DNA of 64,000 nucleotides from Paenibacillus paridis (GTDB lineage Bacteria > Bacillota > Bacilli > Paenibacillales > Paenibacillaceae): contig NZ_VCIX01000092.1 in the NCBI RefSeq assembly GCF_006345825.1, forward strand, positions 124,001 through 188,000, in the 5' to 3' direction. The translations under genes were made by a program, and so were the position numbers. Shown here piece after piece: positions 14,479 to 24,271 of this stretch. The notes under the pieces are model-generated. The model had not been told where the DNA came from. It searched no databases and saw only the letters and a program-made list of their open reading frames with translations. Numbering within the stretch: the first letter of the stretch is position 1; the number at the start of each line of letters is the position of its first letter.

Positions 14479-17223
14479 ATGAAGCTTTATCCAAGGAAAT
14501 CGAAAAAGTGGAGGGTTACGGCATTGCTTGCTTCCGTGCTAAGCGTTTCAACCGTAGGTCTTCCGATTGGGCCAGAGCAAGCGAGCGCAGATAGCCTGAC
14601 TGCAGCGCACGGGCAGCGAATCGCCGCTGCCTACCAAGGCGTATATACGTCTGCGCCAACCGGCAGCAATTTCTCCCGTACCCCCAATGCCCCGCTGCTG
14701 GGCAATGGCGATGTAGGTGTGGCTATGGTTGGCAATATTGACAATATGGTGATGGTGCTTGGCAAAAACGAGTTTTGGTCACTTGCCGAGGGACAAGTTA
14801 AAGCGATGGCAAGGCTGTCCGTGGCTGTTCCTTCCATGAACGGTGCTGCTTACCTTGCGGAGCAAAAGCTGGCAAGCGCTCAAGTTAACGGCACTTTTAC
14901 CCTTGGCAGCAATATTGTGCGAACTGAAAGCTGGATGCAAGCGACAGACACCGTAAACAATCTGCTGCTTAACAAATTCACCTATACCGGCAGCGGCTCC
15001 AAAGCTGTGGCGATATCGCTGGCGAAAGGCAATGAGAACAGCTTTGCCAGCTCCACTGGGTCTTCGGGGGATGTGCTTTACCTGGATGTTAGAGGCGATG
15101 CGGCAGAAACGATTAGTGGGTACAGCACCCGTAAAGTGAGAATTGCAACTAGAGTGCTTGGGGCAACAGGCACCGTGAGCGGCAATACGCTAAATTTTAC
15201 GATGACCCCCGGCAATACGTATACGCTGGCGACGAGCATTATGAGCAATGTGGACAGCAGCGCCTATCAAACGGCAGCGATTAACAATGTCGCTACCCAA
15301 ACACAAGCGGGAATCGACGCGTTAAAGGCAACCCATCAGGAGTGGTGGAACAGCTTCTATGGCAAATCCTTTATTGAGATTCCGAACAAGACGGTGGAAA
15401 AATCATTTTATGCCTCGTTGTATTTGATGGGAAGCTCCTCAAGAGCCGGGGAAATGGCGCCTGGCTTATGGGGGAACTGGCTGGCGCGCAATGGGGAATG
15501 GAAGGGCGATTATCACCTGAATTACAACTATGAAGCCCCTTTCTACTTTACGCTGCCGACGAATCATATCGAGCTTGCCGAAAATTACGATAAGCCAGTG
15601 CTGGACTGGATTCCGAAAGGACAGGCGTTGGCGTCTGCGAACGGCTACAGCGGCGTGTTCTACCCCGTAGGATTAGGACCACTGCCAAACGGTTCAAGCG
15701 ACGGAAATATCCATGGGCAAAAAACGAATGCAGCGTTCGCGGCAACGAACATGATCATGCGATATTACAATACGTATGATACGGCCTATGCGAGCAAGGT
15801 GTATCCTTACCTCAAGGAAGTGGCAGCTTTTTGGCAAAACTATTTGGTATGGGATGGCACGAAGTATAACATCGTGAATGATGCCCAGCATGAAGGGGAT
15901 CCTTATCCGCAAACAAATGGAATCATGTCGCTCGGCTTGGTCCGTTATTTGCTCCAAGGCAGCATCGATATGAGCCTCATATTAAATCAGGATGCCGGAC
16001 TGCGGACGACTTGGCAAAATCTATTAAACAATCTAAGCCCGTTCCCTACGTTTACTAGAAACGGCCAGACGGTTTTCCGGTACACAGAGGTGGGGCGGGA
16101 TTGGAGCGGGGATAACGCCATAGGCATTCAGCATATTTATCCTGCGGGACAAATCGGATTATCGAGTAGCAGCGCGCTTCTTCAAACATCCAGAAACATG
16201 GTGGAGCAGCTCGGCAGCTGGAATGACGGAAACGGGACGAATACGTTTTATCCCGCAGCGGCTAGGGTCGGTTACAATCCGTCTACGATTTTGACACGCT
16301 TGACTTCATTTATTAATGGCTACAGCTATCCGAATCTGCATATCGCAACAAATGGCGGCGGAATCGAAAATTTCAACACGGTGCCTGCGGCTGTATCGGA
16401 GATGCTGCTGCAATCCTTCCAAGGGAAAATTAGACTATTCTCGAACTGGCCGGAAAACACGGACGCTAAATACGGCGACCTGAGAGCGGACGGCGCCTAT
16501 CTTGTATCCAGCGAGAGAAGGAACAACCAAGTGCAATATGTGCGCATCATTAGCGAGAAAGGCCGCACAGCTGCAATCGTTAATCCATGGCCAGGCCAAA
16601 CGGTACGTGTCTATAGGAACGGCGCTGACGCAGGTACCATGTCCGGCACTGAACTTACAGTTGCCACATCCGCGAACGAGACCGTTCACATTGCGCCGAA
16701 CGGGACGGCTCTGAGCACAATTACCGCGATGATGAATCAAGCGCTTAGCGGCGGCGGGCCGATTGCGACAGGAAATTTGGCTCTTAACAAACCAACGGTG
16801 TCCAGTGACACCATCGGAGGAGCGGAAACGAAGGAGAAGGCGGTAGATGGCAATGCGGGAACCAAGTGGACCTCGCAGCCGCTTAGCTCATCTCCCGGTG
16901 ACAAATGGCTCAGCGTCAATTTGGGAAGCCAAGCGTCCATAACCCGTTGGGTCGTTAAGCACGCCGGCTCAGGCGGAGAAGCCGCAGCCTACAACACCAA
17001 AAGCTTCAAGCTGCAAAAGAGCAATGATGGCTTGAACTGGACGGATGTTGATACCGTAACAGGCAATACGGCAGCCGTTACCGACCGCATTGTGGCTCCC
17101 TTTAGTGCAAGCTATGTCCGGTTGTATATTACGGCACCTGTTCAGGACAATGCGGGCTACTACCAAGTGCCTGGCGACAGGAGCAATGCCCGAATATACG
17201 AGTTGGAAATTTATAGTTCCTAG
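14479..17223 (+). CDS. Secreted GH95-like glycoside hydrolase with CBM32
   Basis: A 914-residue exported protein. A Sec signal peptide (RRVTALLASVLSVSTVGLPIG-like core ending near QASAD) is followed by a GH95-type N-terminal beta region (PLLGNGDVGVAMVGNI) and an (alpha/alpha)6-barrel region (KSFYASLYLMGSSSRAGEMAPGLWGNW, NYNYEAPFYFTLPTNH, GLVRYLLQGSIDMS). From about residue 764 to the end there is an F5/8-type C (CBM32) domain (NLALNKPTVSSD ... DGNAGTKWTS ... KWLSVNLGS ... YELEIYSS). ATG 14479 is preferred to TTG 14467, which abuts the AAGGAG. GH95 enzymes act on alpha-L-fucosides and alpha-L-galactosides; family assignment here is by general resemblance and the substrate is open. It may trim glycans outside before import. 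Confidence 0.65.
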   Translation: MKLYPRKSKKWRVTALLASVLSVSTVGLPIGPEQASADSLTAAHGQRIAAAYQGVYTSAPTGSNFSRTPNAPLLGNGDVGVAMVGNIDNMVMVLGKNEFWSLAEGQVKAMARLSVAVPSMNGAAYLAEQKLASAQVNGTFTLGSNIVRTESWMQATDTVNNLLLNKFTYTGSGSKAVAISLAKGNENSFASSTGSSGDVLYLDVRGDAAETISGYSTRKVRIATRVLGATGTVSGNTLNFTMTPGNTYTLATSIMSNVDSSAYQTAAINNVATQTQAGIDALKATHQEWWNSFYGKSFIEIPNKTVEKSFYASLYLMGSSSRAGEMAPGLWGNWLARNGEWKGDYHLNYNYEAPFYFTLPTNHIELAENYDKPVLDWIPKGQALASANGYSGVFYPVGLGPLPNGSSDGNIHGQKTNAAFAATNMIMRYYNTYDTAYASKVYPYLKEVAAFWQNYLVWDGTKYNIVNDAQHEGDPYPQTNGIMSLGLVRYLLQGSIDMSLILNQDAGLRTTWQNLLNNLSPFPTFTRNGQTVFRYTEVGRDWSGDNAIGIQHIYPAGQIGLSSSSALLQTSRNMVEQLGSWNDGNGTNTFYPAAARVGYNPSTILTRLTSFINGYSYPNLHIATNGGGIENFNTVPAAVSEMLLQSFQGKIRLFSNWPENTDAKYGDLRADGAYLVSSERRNNQVQYVRIISEKGRTAAIVNPWPGQTVRVYRNGADAGTMSGTELTVATSANETVHIAPNGTALSTITAMMNQALSGGGPIATGNLALNKPTVSSDTIGGAETKEKAVDGNAGTKWTSQPLSSSPGDKWLSVNLGSQASITRWVVKHAGSGGEAAAYNTKSFKLQKSNDGLNWTDVDTVTGNTAAVTDRIVAPFSASYVRLYITAPVQDNAGYYQVPGDRSNARIYELEIYSS

Positions 17224-17238
17224 TCTAATCCATCGTTT

Positions 17239-17275
17239 CAAAGAGGCGTCTTCCATTAGGAGACCCTCTTTTTTT
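17239..17275 (+). terminator. Rho-independent terminator
   Basis: AAAGAGGcGTCT/AGACcCTCTTT hairpin followed by a run of T, after the GH95-like gene. Confidence 0.85.
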
Positions 17276-17342
17276 GTATATAAAGCAGCAAGGAGGGGAC
17301 AATCGTAAGAGGAATATTTTGTTTATAAGGGGCAGCGGGTAC

Positions 17343-18677
17343 ATGGAATCTTATATGAAGGAGATTGAAAGAAGGCTGGGCGGGAACGACGATTTTTTCA
17401 TCCTGCCGGATCATATGGGCGGCATTCCTTACGTTATGATGGGTTTTGTGACCTTGATTGATTTGACGAGGACGAAAATTGCGCTGCGCAAAAATAGGGA
17501 GAGCCTGTCGGAGACTATAAGCGATCTTACTGAGCTCATGGCGGTTTTCGGCGACATCAGAGAGTTTGATTTGGAAGAAACGGTAACCATGATTATGGGC
17601 GGAAAGCTCATCCTATTGTTTGGGGGACAGCGGCGTTATGTAGTCGTAGACCCCATTCCGATTGAATTGAGCCGAGCGGTGGAATCGCCTACGAACGAGA
17701 ACGTCCTTCAAGGATCGATGAGCTCGTTCAACGAGGATATTGATACGAATATCGGCATTGTCAGAAAACAAAGCATATCTAAGCATGTGCGTGTAAAAAC
17801 ATTTTTAACAGGCAGTGAGCAGCTTAAAAAAATATCATTGCTCTACGATAATTGCCATGTCGAGCCGGATTTAGTGGACAAAATTATTAAACAAATTGAA
17901 AGCAGCAGCGATAACGATATTAATAATTTGCAGAACCTCTCCAAAACTATGGGTTTCTCCTCTTGGTCGATCATACCGAAATTTTATACGACGGAATTGC
18001 CGCAAGAGGCGGCGAATGCCTTAAAGAAGGGGAAGGTCATCCTGTTTGTTGACCGCTTGCCATTCGCGCTTATTTTGCCCAATCTGCTATGGGACATGTT
18101 CTCGCTTGATAATGATCGTAATTTCCCACTCCCCATCATGTACGCGATCCGAATATTGCGAGTGATCGGCGTACTGACTACACTGCTTGCTCCAGGTCTT
18201 TATGTGGCGCTTGTTGCGGTTAATCCCGAGGTGCTGCGAATCGAGCTGGCTCTGACGATTGCCCAAAGCCGCGAGGGCGTGCCTTATCCGGCGATCGTGG
18301 AAATTATATTTATGCTGATCATTTTGGAGCTTATTATCGAAGCGAGTACGCGGCTCCCCAAAAGCATCGGTCCAACGATTACGATGGTAGGGGGAATCAT
18401 CTTGGGTCAAGCCGTCGTAACGGCAAGACTGGTTAGCAATCTGCTCATTATCGTGCTTGCCGCTACGACCATAGCAAATTCAACGGTGGTTGGATTCCAA
18501 AATTCGCTTTCGATCCGATTGTTCAAATATTTGCTCGTCATTCTGTGTTCGATTTACGGCGTGCTTGGCCTGCTTGCAGGCTTGGTCATACTCAGCGCCT
18601 ACCTTGCAAGCATTAATACGTTTGGCATTTCATATTTGAATTTCAATATGAAAAAGGGTGAAACCGAAAATGGATAA
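17343..18677 (+). CDS. Spore germination receptor A subunit (GerA family)
   Basis: A 444-residue GerA/GerKA-type protein. A hydrophilic N-terminal domain (residues 1-235, with GKLILLFGGQRRYVVVDP, SMSSFNEDIDTNIGIVRKQ) is followed by a region GKVILFVDRLPFALILPNLLWDMFS and four to five membrane helices (VLTTLLAPGLYVALVAVNPEV, SREGVPYPAIVEIIFMLIILELIIEASTRLPKSIG). It forms a nutrient germinant receptor with the next two products in the inner spore membrane. ATG 17343 after AAGGGG is the most plausible start; the typical family length is nearer 480-500, so an upstream TTG (17319) cannot be excluded. Its end overlaps gerB-type gene. Confidence 0.93.
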   Translation: MESYMKEIERRLGGNDDFFILPDHMGGIPYVMMGFVTLIDLTRTKIALRKNRESLSETISDLTELMAVFGDIREFDLEETVTMIMGGKLILLFGGQRRYVVVDPIPIELSRAVESPTNENVLQGSMSSFNEDIDTNIGIVRKQSISKHVRVKTFLTGSEQLKKISLLYDNCHVEPDLVDKIIKQIESSSDNDINNLQNLSKTMGFSSWSIIPKFYTTELPQEAANALKKGKVILFVDRLPFALILPNLLWDMFSLDNDRNFPLPIMYAIRILRVIGVLTTLLAPGLYVALVAVNPEVLRIELALTIAQSREGVPYPAIVEIIFMLIILELIIEASTRLPKSIGPTITMVGGIILGQAVVTARLVSNLLIIVLAATTIANSTVVGFQNSLSIRLFKYLLVILCSIYGVLGLLAGLVILSAYLASINTFGISYLNFNMKKGETENG

Positions 18678-19749
18678 AAGCAATCATGTTGTGCTGGTAT
18701 ACTGCCTGACGCAGCTCGGCTTTATGTTTTTCTTTTATCCGGGCAATATCATCTCCAGTGCGACGGAGGGTCACTGGATTCCCATCGTATTCGGCATGCT
18801 CGTTAATATACTGGTCGTCTGGGCTTATATGAAGGGGCTAAGCTATTTTCCCAAGCAGGACATCATCAGTATTTATTTGAGCGTGGGCAAGTGGGCAGCT
18901 TTTGTTTTTCTATGCCCTCTGGTTATTTTTTTGCTGTTGGTCAATATCATTACGGTGCGGGGATTCTCAGAAGTGATTTCCCTCGTTTTTTTGGAAAATA
19001 CGCCTGTATGGGCGATCTCGGGCCTATTTATTTCTATATCCACGTATATGGCAATGAACGGTATAGGCGCTATTTTTCGGACGGGTGTGCTGCTCGCTTT
19101 CCTGTTTCTGCCGTTGATATTGTTTACCTTCATTATTTCCTTTCAAAATGTGGATTTCCATTATGTATTTCCGATCTTGACCAAAAATTTTTCTTTCCTG
19201 TGGAAACCTGGGTATTTACATAGTTTTTCTGCGTTTGCAGGAAGTTTTCTGTTTCTAGGCTTCATCACGCCTTATTTCACCTACAGCCGCTCCAAAATGA
19301 TGCTGGCGCTTGCGGCACTCGTGCCCTTTTTTATCCTTTCCGTTTACTTGCCAATTCTTACGTTCGGACAGGCTACCGCATCTACTTTCAATTTCCCATT
19401 TGTTGTCCTGGTGAGCACGATACATATCAATTGGCTAATGTTTGATCGGGTCACGATGTTTTTACTGCTAAGTCTGATCACCTTCTCCATGTTATTTATT
19501 TCATTGCTGCTGTGGGAGGTCAGCCGGATTTTGAAGAGAGCCATGCCAAAAGCCAAGCCTAATTATCTCATGCTCATTGTATCGACACTGATTTTCGCGG
19601 CTTGCATGTCGATTTCGAGCTGGGAGGGCGTTCAAATGCTGTTCAATTGGAATATCAGCTTCCGTTTCTTTACGCTGTTTGCTATTCCGTTTTCCATTCT
19701 GATTATTGGTCTTCGCTCAGGAAGGAGGCAGAAGGATGAAAGTAGGTAA
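18670..19749 (+). CDS. Spore germination receptor B subunit (GerB permease family)
   Basis: A 359-residue membrane protein with about ten helices, of the GerAB/amino acid permease-like family (APC superfamily). Landmarks: LVYCLTQLGFMFFFYPG, FLGFITPYFT-type central region and LLLWEVSRILKRAMPK. It is the membrane subunit thought to sense the germinant. ATG 18670 overlaps the A-subunit gene by 8 bp; GTG 18658 is the alternative. It also overlaps the following C-subunit gene, so the three genes are translationally coupled. Confidence 0.92.
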   Translation: MDKSNHVVLVYCLTQLGFMFFFYPGNIISSATEGHWIPIVFGMLVNILVVWAYMKGLSYFPKQDIISIYLSVGKWAAFVFLCPLVIFLLLVNIITVRGFSEVISLVFLENTPVWAISGLFISISTYMAMNGIGAIFRTGVLLAFLFLPLILFTFIISFQNVDFHYVFPILTKNFSFLWKPGYLHSFSAFAGSFLFLGFITPYFTYSRSKMMLALAALVPFFILSVYLPILTFGQATASTFNFPFVVLVSTIHINWLMFDRVTMFLLLSLITFSMLFISLLLWEVSRILKRAMPKAKPNYLMLIVSTLIFAACMSISSWEGVQMLFNWNISFRFFTLFAIPFSILIIGLRSGRRQKDESR

Positions 19750-20794
19750 ATCGATGCTTGCCCTAAGCCTTGTGGTTGCGTTATGCGGGTGCTGGGACAA
19801 TACGGATATTAACCATCGCGTGCTGCCGGTTGTGATGGGCGTGTCGAAAAAGGATAGCGAGTATAAAATCTTTCTTCAAATCCCGGAGCCAATTCAAAAT
19901 CGTACGTTAATTAAAATCGTTACCGGATCAGGCAGCACGATTAACCATGCAGTCGATAAAATCAGCGCCAATCTGGAGGATCATGTGGATCTGCTTCATG
20001 TGAAGCTTATCTTGCTCGATAAAAAATATGCTCAATCGGGGGTAGATGATTCGATTGCGGATTTTATGAGAGGACGGGACGTATCCCCAAAGACGCTTGT
20101 ATCCATTTGCGATGAGGATATGGAGCAGTTTTTCATAAAAGTAAAGACGAAGATGGAGCCGAAGGGCACGACGTTATATGATTTCTTCGAAAAAAATGCA
20201 GGCTGGAACCCACAAATTGCTTTAACGCGGGTGTGGGAGGTCTATCGCAGCATTCACTCCTATACTCGGGATGTCGCCATACCGGTTATTCACTCGGGCA
20301 CTTCAACCGTTGTACAGCATGAGGGCTCTGGCGTCATCAAAAACGGTAAAATGGTTGCGCAAATCGATTCGGACGAAACCTTGCTGTTTAATGCTTTTAA
20401 CGGCGAGAGCACGCAGGGGAAAATTGAAGTCATGGATCACGCGAGCGTGCTCATCACAAGCAATTCCATTCGTCACAAAGGCACAATGCTCGATGGAAAG
20501 CCTTATTTGAAAAGCAAAATAAAATTAAAGGTCGTCATTCAGGAAACGAAGGGACATCCGACTAGCGATGAAATCAAGAAGGAGATTGAGGTGATGCTGA
20601 AAACTCGATTTGACCAAATGTTCGTCAAGCTGCAAGCGAGCGGGGCTGATATATTGGGTACAGGACAATATTTCCGCAATATCATACCGAGGACGCAGCT
20701 GAAGGATTGGCGCACGAAATATTATCCGAAGCTCAAGCTCGACTTTCAAGTGCAAGCGACTATCGAGAATACGGGCTTTACGAATTTGCAATAA
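19736..20794 (+). CDS. Spore germination receptor C subunit (Ger(x)C lipoprotein)
   Basis: A 352-residue lipoprotein with a short signal and lipobox VALCGC (Cys19), then the family start CWDNTDINHRVLPVVMGV. The C-terminal region (IKKEIEVMLKTRFDQMFVKLQASGADILGTGQYFR) is the well-conserved Ger(x)C helix region. It completes the germinant receptor at the outer face of the inner spore membrane. The start lies within the upstream gene behind GGAAGGAGG (19725 region). Short hairpin-capable sequence follows its stop (20799-20826). Confidence 0.93.
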   Translation: MKVGKSMLALSLVVALCGCWDNTDINHRVLPVVMGVSKKDSEYKIFLQIPEPIQNRTLIKIVTGSGSTINHAVDKISANLEDHVDLLHVKLILLDKKYAQSGVDDSIADFMRGRDVSPKTLVSICDEDMEQFFIKVKTKMEPKGTTLYDFFEKNAGWNPQIALTRVWEVYRSIHSYTRDVAIPVIHSGTSTVVQHEGSGVIKNGKMVAQIDSDETLLFNAFNGESTQGKIEVMDHASVLITSNSIRHKGTMLDGKPYLKSKIKLKVVIQETKGHPTSDEIKKEIEVMLKTRFDQMFVKLQASGADILGTGQYFRNIIPRTQLKDWRTKYYPKLKLDFQVQATIENTGFTNLQ

Positions 20795-20847
20795 AGGTTG
20801 AACAGGGCTTCGGTCATTTCGTTCAATTTTCTACGGTAAAGGAATGA

Positions 20848-21324
20848 TTATTGGATAGCGATAAATAAATCAATTTCATTTGCAGCATGTTCCGGCTTAT
20901 ATCGTTCATCCCATATTTCAAAATCATAATCCTTTGGCGCATTGCCCGTTTCACTCATCCATTGGCTGTAAAGATAGTTGTAGGAGCTCGCTAGCTCGGA
21001 TTCCGGCCCCTGATGCGTGTAGGCCGCATATTTATTTTCGGGGACCGTATGGCTGATCATACCGGAAGGAACCGTACCGGGCATATCCGCCTCATAGCCG
21101 ATTATATTAATAAACTTGTCAACCTGTGGATTAAAATCCGCATTCATCGGATAGATTTGCATTAAAATGACGCGGTCACTTTTTCGGTGTTGAACTTCCT
21201 CTTTTCTTTTCATTAATGTACGGTAGCTTTGCTTGCCGACACCAGCTTCAAACTCAGCAATTGTTGCTTCAAGTTTGTATCCCACGAGATGAAACAAAGG
21301 CAATGTGATAATGTTGACTTCCAT
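20848..21324 (-). CDS. GyrI-like small-molecule-binding protein
   Basis: A 158-residue stand-alone GyrI-like (AraC effector-binding) domain: N-terminal VNIITLPLFHLVGYKLEAT, central IGYEADMPGTVPSGMISHTVPENKYAAYTHQGP and C-terminal DFEIWDERYKPEHAANEIDLFIAI with the conserved acidic ligand-site Glu. No DNA-binding part is present. Such proteins bind or degrade small hydrophobic or cationic molecules. It converges on the germination operon and diverges from the ManD-type gene. The ribosome binding site AAGGGAGAAG precedes ATG 21324 on the reverse strand. Confidence 0.85.
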   Translation of the reverse strand: MEVNIITLPLFHLVGYKLEATIAEFEAGVGKQSYRTLMKRKEEVQHRKSDRVILMQIYPMNADFNPQVDKFINIIGYEADMPGTVPSGMISHTVPENKYAAYTHQGPESELASSYNYLYSQWMSETGNAPKDYDFEIWDERYKPEHAANEIDLFIAIQ

Positions 21325-21573
21325 GTGATCTTCTCCCTTTCTTTAATCGTCCCATTCCAAAAATGAAGCACGGGATAGTCTAGCCTTTAGTATAGCAAAC
21401 TATGAATCCGAAATCATGATAGGCGGCAAGCGATATCGATAGCTTCCAGCGCGAGAATGTGCTAGGAAGCATAAAGAGGCTAATCATAGGATAGAAAAGC
21501 CAAGGATGCCTCATATCGAACGCCGCGAGATAGGCTTAAACTATTCGTGACATAACAAAGGGATGGTGAAAGC

Positions 21574-22797
21574 ATGGCGAAAATTACGGGAATCCAGTGT
21601 ATCCGTACGCGAAAAAACGGAACCTGGACGATTGTGAAGGTACTTACGGATCAAGATGGTCTTTACGGGTTAGGCTCCGCTTCGGATATTTACAACCCGG
21701 AGGCTGTTGTACAGGTGATTGAGCAATTGCTGGCACCGCTGCTGATTGGCAAGGATGCTGCGAATATAGAAGACCTTTGGCAAACGATGTATATGAGCGG
21801 ATACTGGCGAAACGGCGCGATTTTGCATACCGCAATCGGCGGCATTGATATGGCATTATGGGATATTAAGGGCAAGGAAGCCGGTTTGCCTGTGTATCAG
21901 CTGCTAGGAGGCGCGAGCCGCGCTGCCGTACCGTGTTACGGACATGCCGGGGGAGCCGATATCGGTGAACTGAAAGAAGATGTGCAGCGGTATATCGAGG
22001 AAGGCTATACCGTCATCCGTGTACAAATGGGCGGATATGGCGGCGGCGGATTCATTGATCATAGCAAGGCGAATCTTCCGGTAAACCCCTGGTCTCGGGG
22101 TCCGATCTTTGACGAACAAGCGTATTTGAATGCGATTCCGGACATGTTCGAGAAGCTGCGGGTAGCGTTTGGCATGGGAATCCAATTTACGCATGACGTT
22201 CATGAGCATCTCTCTCCAATTAATGCGGTACAGCTTGCCAAACGGGTTGAGCCTTACGGTTTGTTTTTTCTGGAGGATGCGCTTGCGCCGGAGCAGATTG
22301 GCTGGTATCGGCATTTGCGGCAGCAGAGCGCGACGCCGCAAGCGGTGGGTGAGCTGTTCGTGAATCCGCAGGAATGGACGGAGCTAGTCAAGGAGCGGTT
22401 GATCGATTTCATTCGGGTTCGCGTCTCCAAAGCGGGAGGCATAAGCGCCTGCCGCAAAATTGCAGCGCTGTGCGAGGCATTTGGCGTACGTACCGCATGG
22501 CAGGAAGGCGGGGAAAACGATCCCGTAAACCAAGCGGCCGCCGTTCATTTGGACATGGCGATTTGGAATTTCGGCATACAGGAAGTGAACCATTTCCGGC
22601 CGGAGGAGCTGGATGCTTTTGAAGGGCATATTGTCCGCAAGGGCGGTTATTTGTATCCCTCAACCAAGCCGGGACTCGGCATCGAGCTAGATGAACTCAA
22701 AGCGCAGCTGCTAATCGGCGAGAACTGGAATCGTGGTGCTTACCACAATCCCTATCACCTTGACCGGAAAGCAGACGGGACGCTTGTGCGTCCATAA
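21574..22797 (+). CDS. Enolase-superfamily dehydratase, ManD/RspA type
   Basis: A 407-residue protein of the mannonate dehydratase (ManD/RspA) subgroup of the enolase superfamily. Landmarks: LGSASDIYNPE, WQTMYMSGYWRNG, GGIDMALWDIKGKEAGLPVYQLLGG, CYGHAGG. Metal ligands fall in FTHDVHEHL (Asp), FLEDAL (Glu) and AVGELFVNPQEW (Glu). Members dehydrate D-mannonate, D-gluconate or are nearly inactive on sugar acids. ATG 21574 has AAGGGATGG upstream. A sugar epimerase-like gene follows 26 bp later, suggesting a small sugar-acid operon. Substrate unproven. Confidence 0.85.
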   Translation: MAKITGIQCIRTRKNGTWTIVKVLTDQDGLYGLGSASDIYNPEAVVQVIEQLLAPLLIGKDAANIEDLWQTMYMSGYWRNGAILHTAIGGIDMALWDIKGKEAGLPVYQLLGGASRAAVPCYGHAGGADIGELKEDVQRYIEEGYTVIRVQMGGYGGGGFIDHSKANLPVNPWSRGPIFDEQAYLNAIPDMFEKLRVAFGMGIQFTHDVHEHLSPINAVQLAKRVEPYGLFFLEDALAPEQIGWYRHLRQQSATPQAVGELFVNPQEWTELVKERLIDFIRVRVSKAGGISACRKIAALCEAFGVRTAWQEGGENDPVNQAAAVHLDMAIWNFGIQEVNHFRPEELDAFEGHIVRKGGYLYPSTKPGLGIELDELKAQLLIGENWNRGAYHNPYHLDRKADGTLVRP

Positions 22798-22823
22798 AGA
22801 AACAGAAACGGAGGGACAACCCT

Positions 22824-23675
22824 ATGCATACGATTGCAGTAACCGGCGGCAGCGGCAAGCTGGGCACGCAGCTCATCCACACCCTTCAGCAGCAGGGCTA
22901 TCAGGTGGTGTCGCTGGACAATCAGCGCTCCACGCAGCTTCGCTGCAGGCAAGTGACCGTCGACTTGAATGATTTTGGCCAGGTGGTATCGGCTCTCCAC
23001 GGCGCGGATGCCATCATTCATTTGGCGGCTATTCCAGCGCCGCTTGTCTATACGTATCCGCAAATATTTACTAATAATACAGCCGCAGGCTATCACATTT
23101 TGGAAGCGGCTTCGATCCTTGGCATTCGCAAGGTGGTGATGGGCTCAAGCGAGTCTTCCTATGGCTTTGCTTGGGCACCGACGCCTTTCTCGCCGGATTA
23201 TTTGCCGCTCGATGAGGATCATCCGCAGCAGCCGCAGGAATGTTACGGCTTATCCAAGGTGGTCAATGAGCTGACAGCTGCCATGTTCGACCGGAGGAAC
23301 GGCATGCAGGTCATTTCGCTGCGGTTCTCGATGATTACGAAGCCGGAGGATTATAAGCATCTGGCTGTGGGCAGGCCGGAAGCCTTTAAGAACATTTTAT
23401 GGAGCTATATCGATATCCGCGATGCGGTGAGCGCATGCATTGCTTCGCTGCAGGTCGAGGATCGCGGGGCCATCTGTCTGAATATTACGAGCAGCGACAC
23501 GTTATGCGATTGGGACACGGAGAAGCTGCTAAGCCATTTTTACCCCGAGGTTGCGGACTTGCGTGCGCCATTGCCGGGACGGACGGCTGTGGTCAGCAAC
23601 CGGCTAGCGCAGGATGTGCTCGGCTGGATGCCGAAGCATTCTTGGTCGGACCGGGTAGAAGAGACGACTCCTTAA
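22824..23675 (+). CDS. NAD(P)-dependent sugar epimerase/dehydrogenase (extended SDR)
   Basis: A 283-residue extended short-chain dehydrogenase. Rossmann motif VTGGSGKLGTQL at the N terminus, GADAIIHLAAIPAP, and the catalytic YGLSK (Tyr/Lys) preceded by a Ser motif (MGSSESSYG). Related proteins act on uronates or nucleotide sugars. It is probably cotranscribed with the ManD-type gene, so a sugar-acid pathway such as uronate oxidation is plausible. The exact reaction is not determined. Confidence 0.88.
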   Translation: MHTIAVTGGSGKLGTQLIHTLQQQGYQVVSLDNQRSTQLRCRQVTVDLNDFGQVVSALHGADAIIHLAAIPAPLVYTYPQIFTNNTAAGYHILEAASILGIRKVVMGSSESSYGFAWAPTPFSPDYLPLDEDHPQQPQECYGLSKVVNELTAAMFDRRNGMQVISLRFSMITKPEDYKHLAVGRPEAFKNILWSYIDIRDAVSACIASLQVEDRGAICLNITSSDTLCDWDTEKLLSHFYPEVADLRAPLPGRTAVVSNRLAQDVLGWMPKHSWSDRVEETTP

Positions 23676-23818
23676 GTTGCTTTCGGCAAGAGTTCATGTC
23701 GTATGGAATCGTCAGGCTAATGAGAAAATGATAAGGATTTGGCTGTAATAGCCGCAGCCTATACTATGCTCGTATTTAGCCGAATCGCTCGTGCGAAATT
23801 GTAGGGAAATCAACATGA

Positions 23819-23857
23819 GGTGTCTTGCAGCCCCGGCGGCTGCAGACGCCTTTTTTT
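23819..23857 (+). terminator. Rho-independent terminator
   Basis: GGTGTCTTGCAGCC/GGCTGCAGACGCC stem (one bulge) with a seven-T tract, 143 bp after the epimerase gene. Confidence 0.9.
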
Positions 23858-23961
23858 GTCAAGGCACATCGTTGAAATGAAAGTTGGACGGTTGACTAAT
23901 GGGAGGAAGCCGTATAGGCGAAGGAGAGTGTCGATGAAATTATTCGTCAGGGCTTTAGAAA

Positions 23962-24155
23962 TAGATGGAATTTCTCCCGTTAATATAGCGTTACTCACTT
24001 GGAAACGGATATAGCAGGAAAATCTCCCGTTAATATAGCCGTTTTGCTTGAATTTGTATTGAATCATAGGAATTAACAGGATAAATTCCTGCTAAATAAC
24101 AATACAATCGAAAACCATTTAAATTAAAGGGATCAATTCCATCTAAATTAATTGG
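23962..24155. repeat. Dispersed inverted-repeat element, copy B
   Basis: Two forward units (GGAATTTCTCCCGTTAAT near 23968 and AGGAAAATCTCCCGTTAAT near 24017) face two inverse units (TTAACAGGATAAATTCCTGC from 24073 and TTAAAGGGATCAATTCC from 24124). Same family as 6220-6356 and 38361-38546. The rest of the 23676-24420 gap shows no gene. Confidence 0.7.
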
Positions 24156-24257
24156 AGATAAATTTTATAGCATGATGCTGGAAGTGAATGGTGGAGAAAC
24201 CGCGGAAGAGATAGCAGCTGTCATCCCCTGTCGAAGGAAATCGATAGCCATCCATTT

Positions 24258-24271
24258 CGTAAGCGCTTTCG
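24258..24271 (+). promoter_or_regulatory. cre-like site before transport locus
   Basis: CGTAAGCGCTTTCG resembles cre with two end mismatches, 150 bp before the ATPase gene. Suggests catabolite control of the 14-kb locus. Confidence 0.45.
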
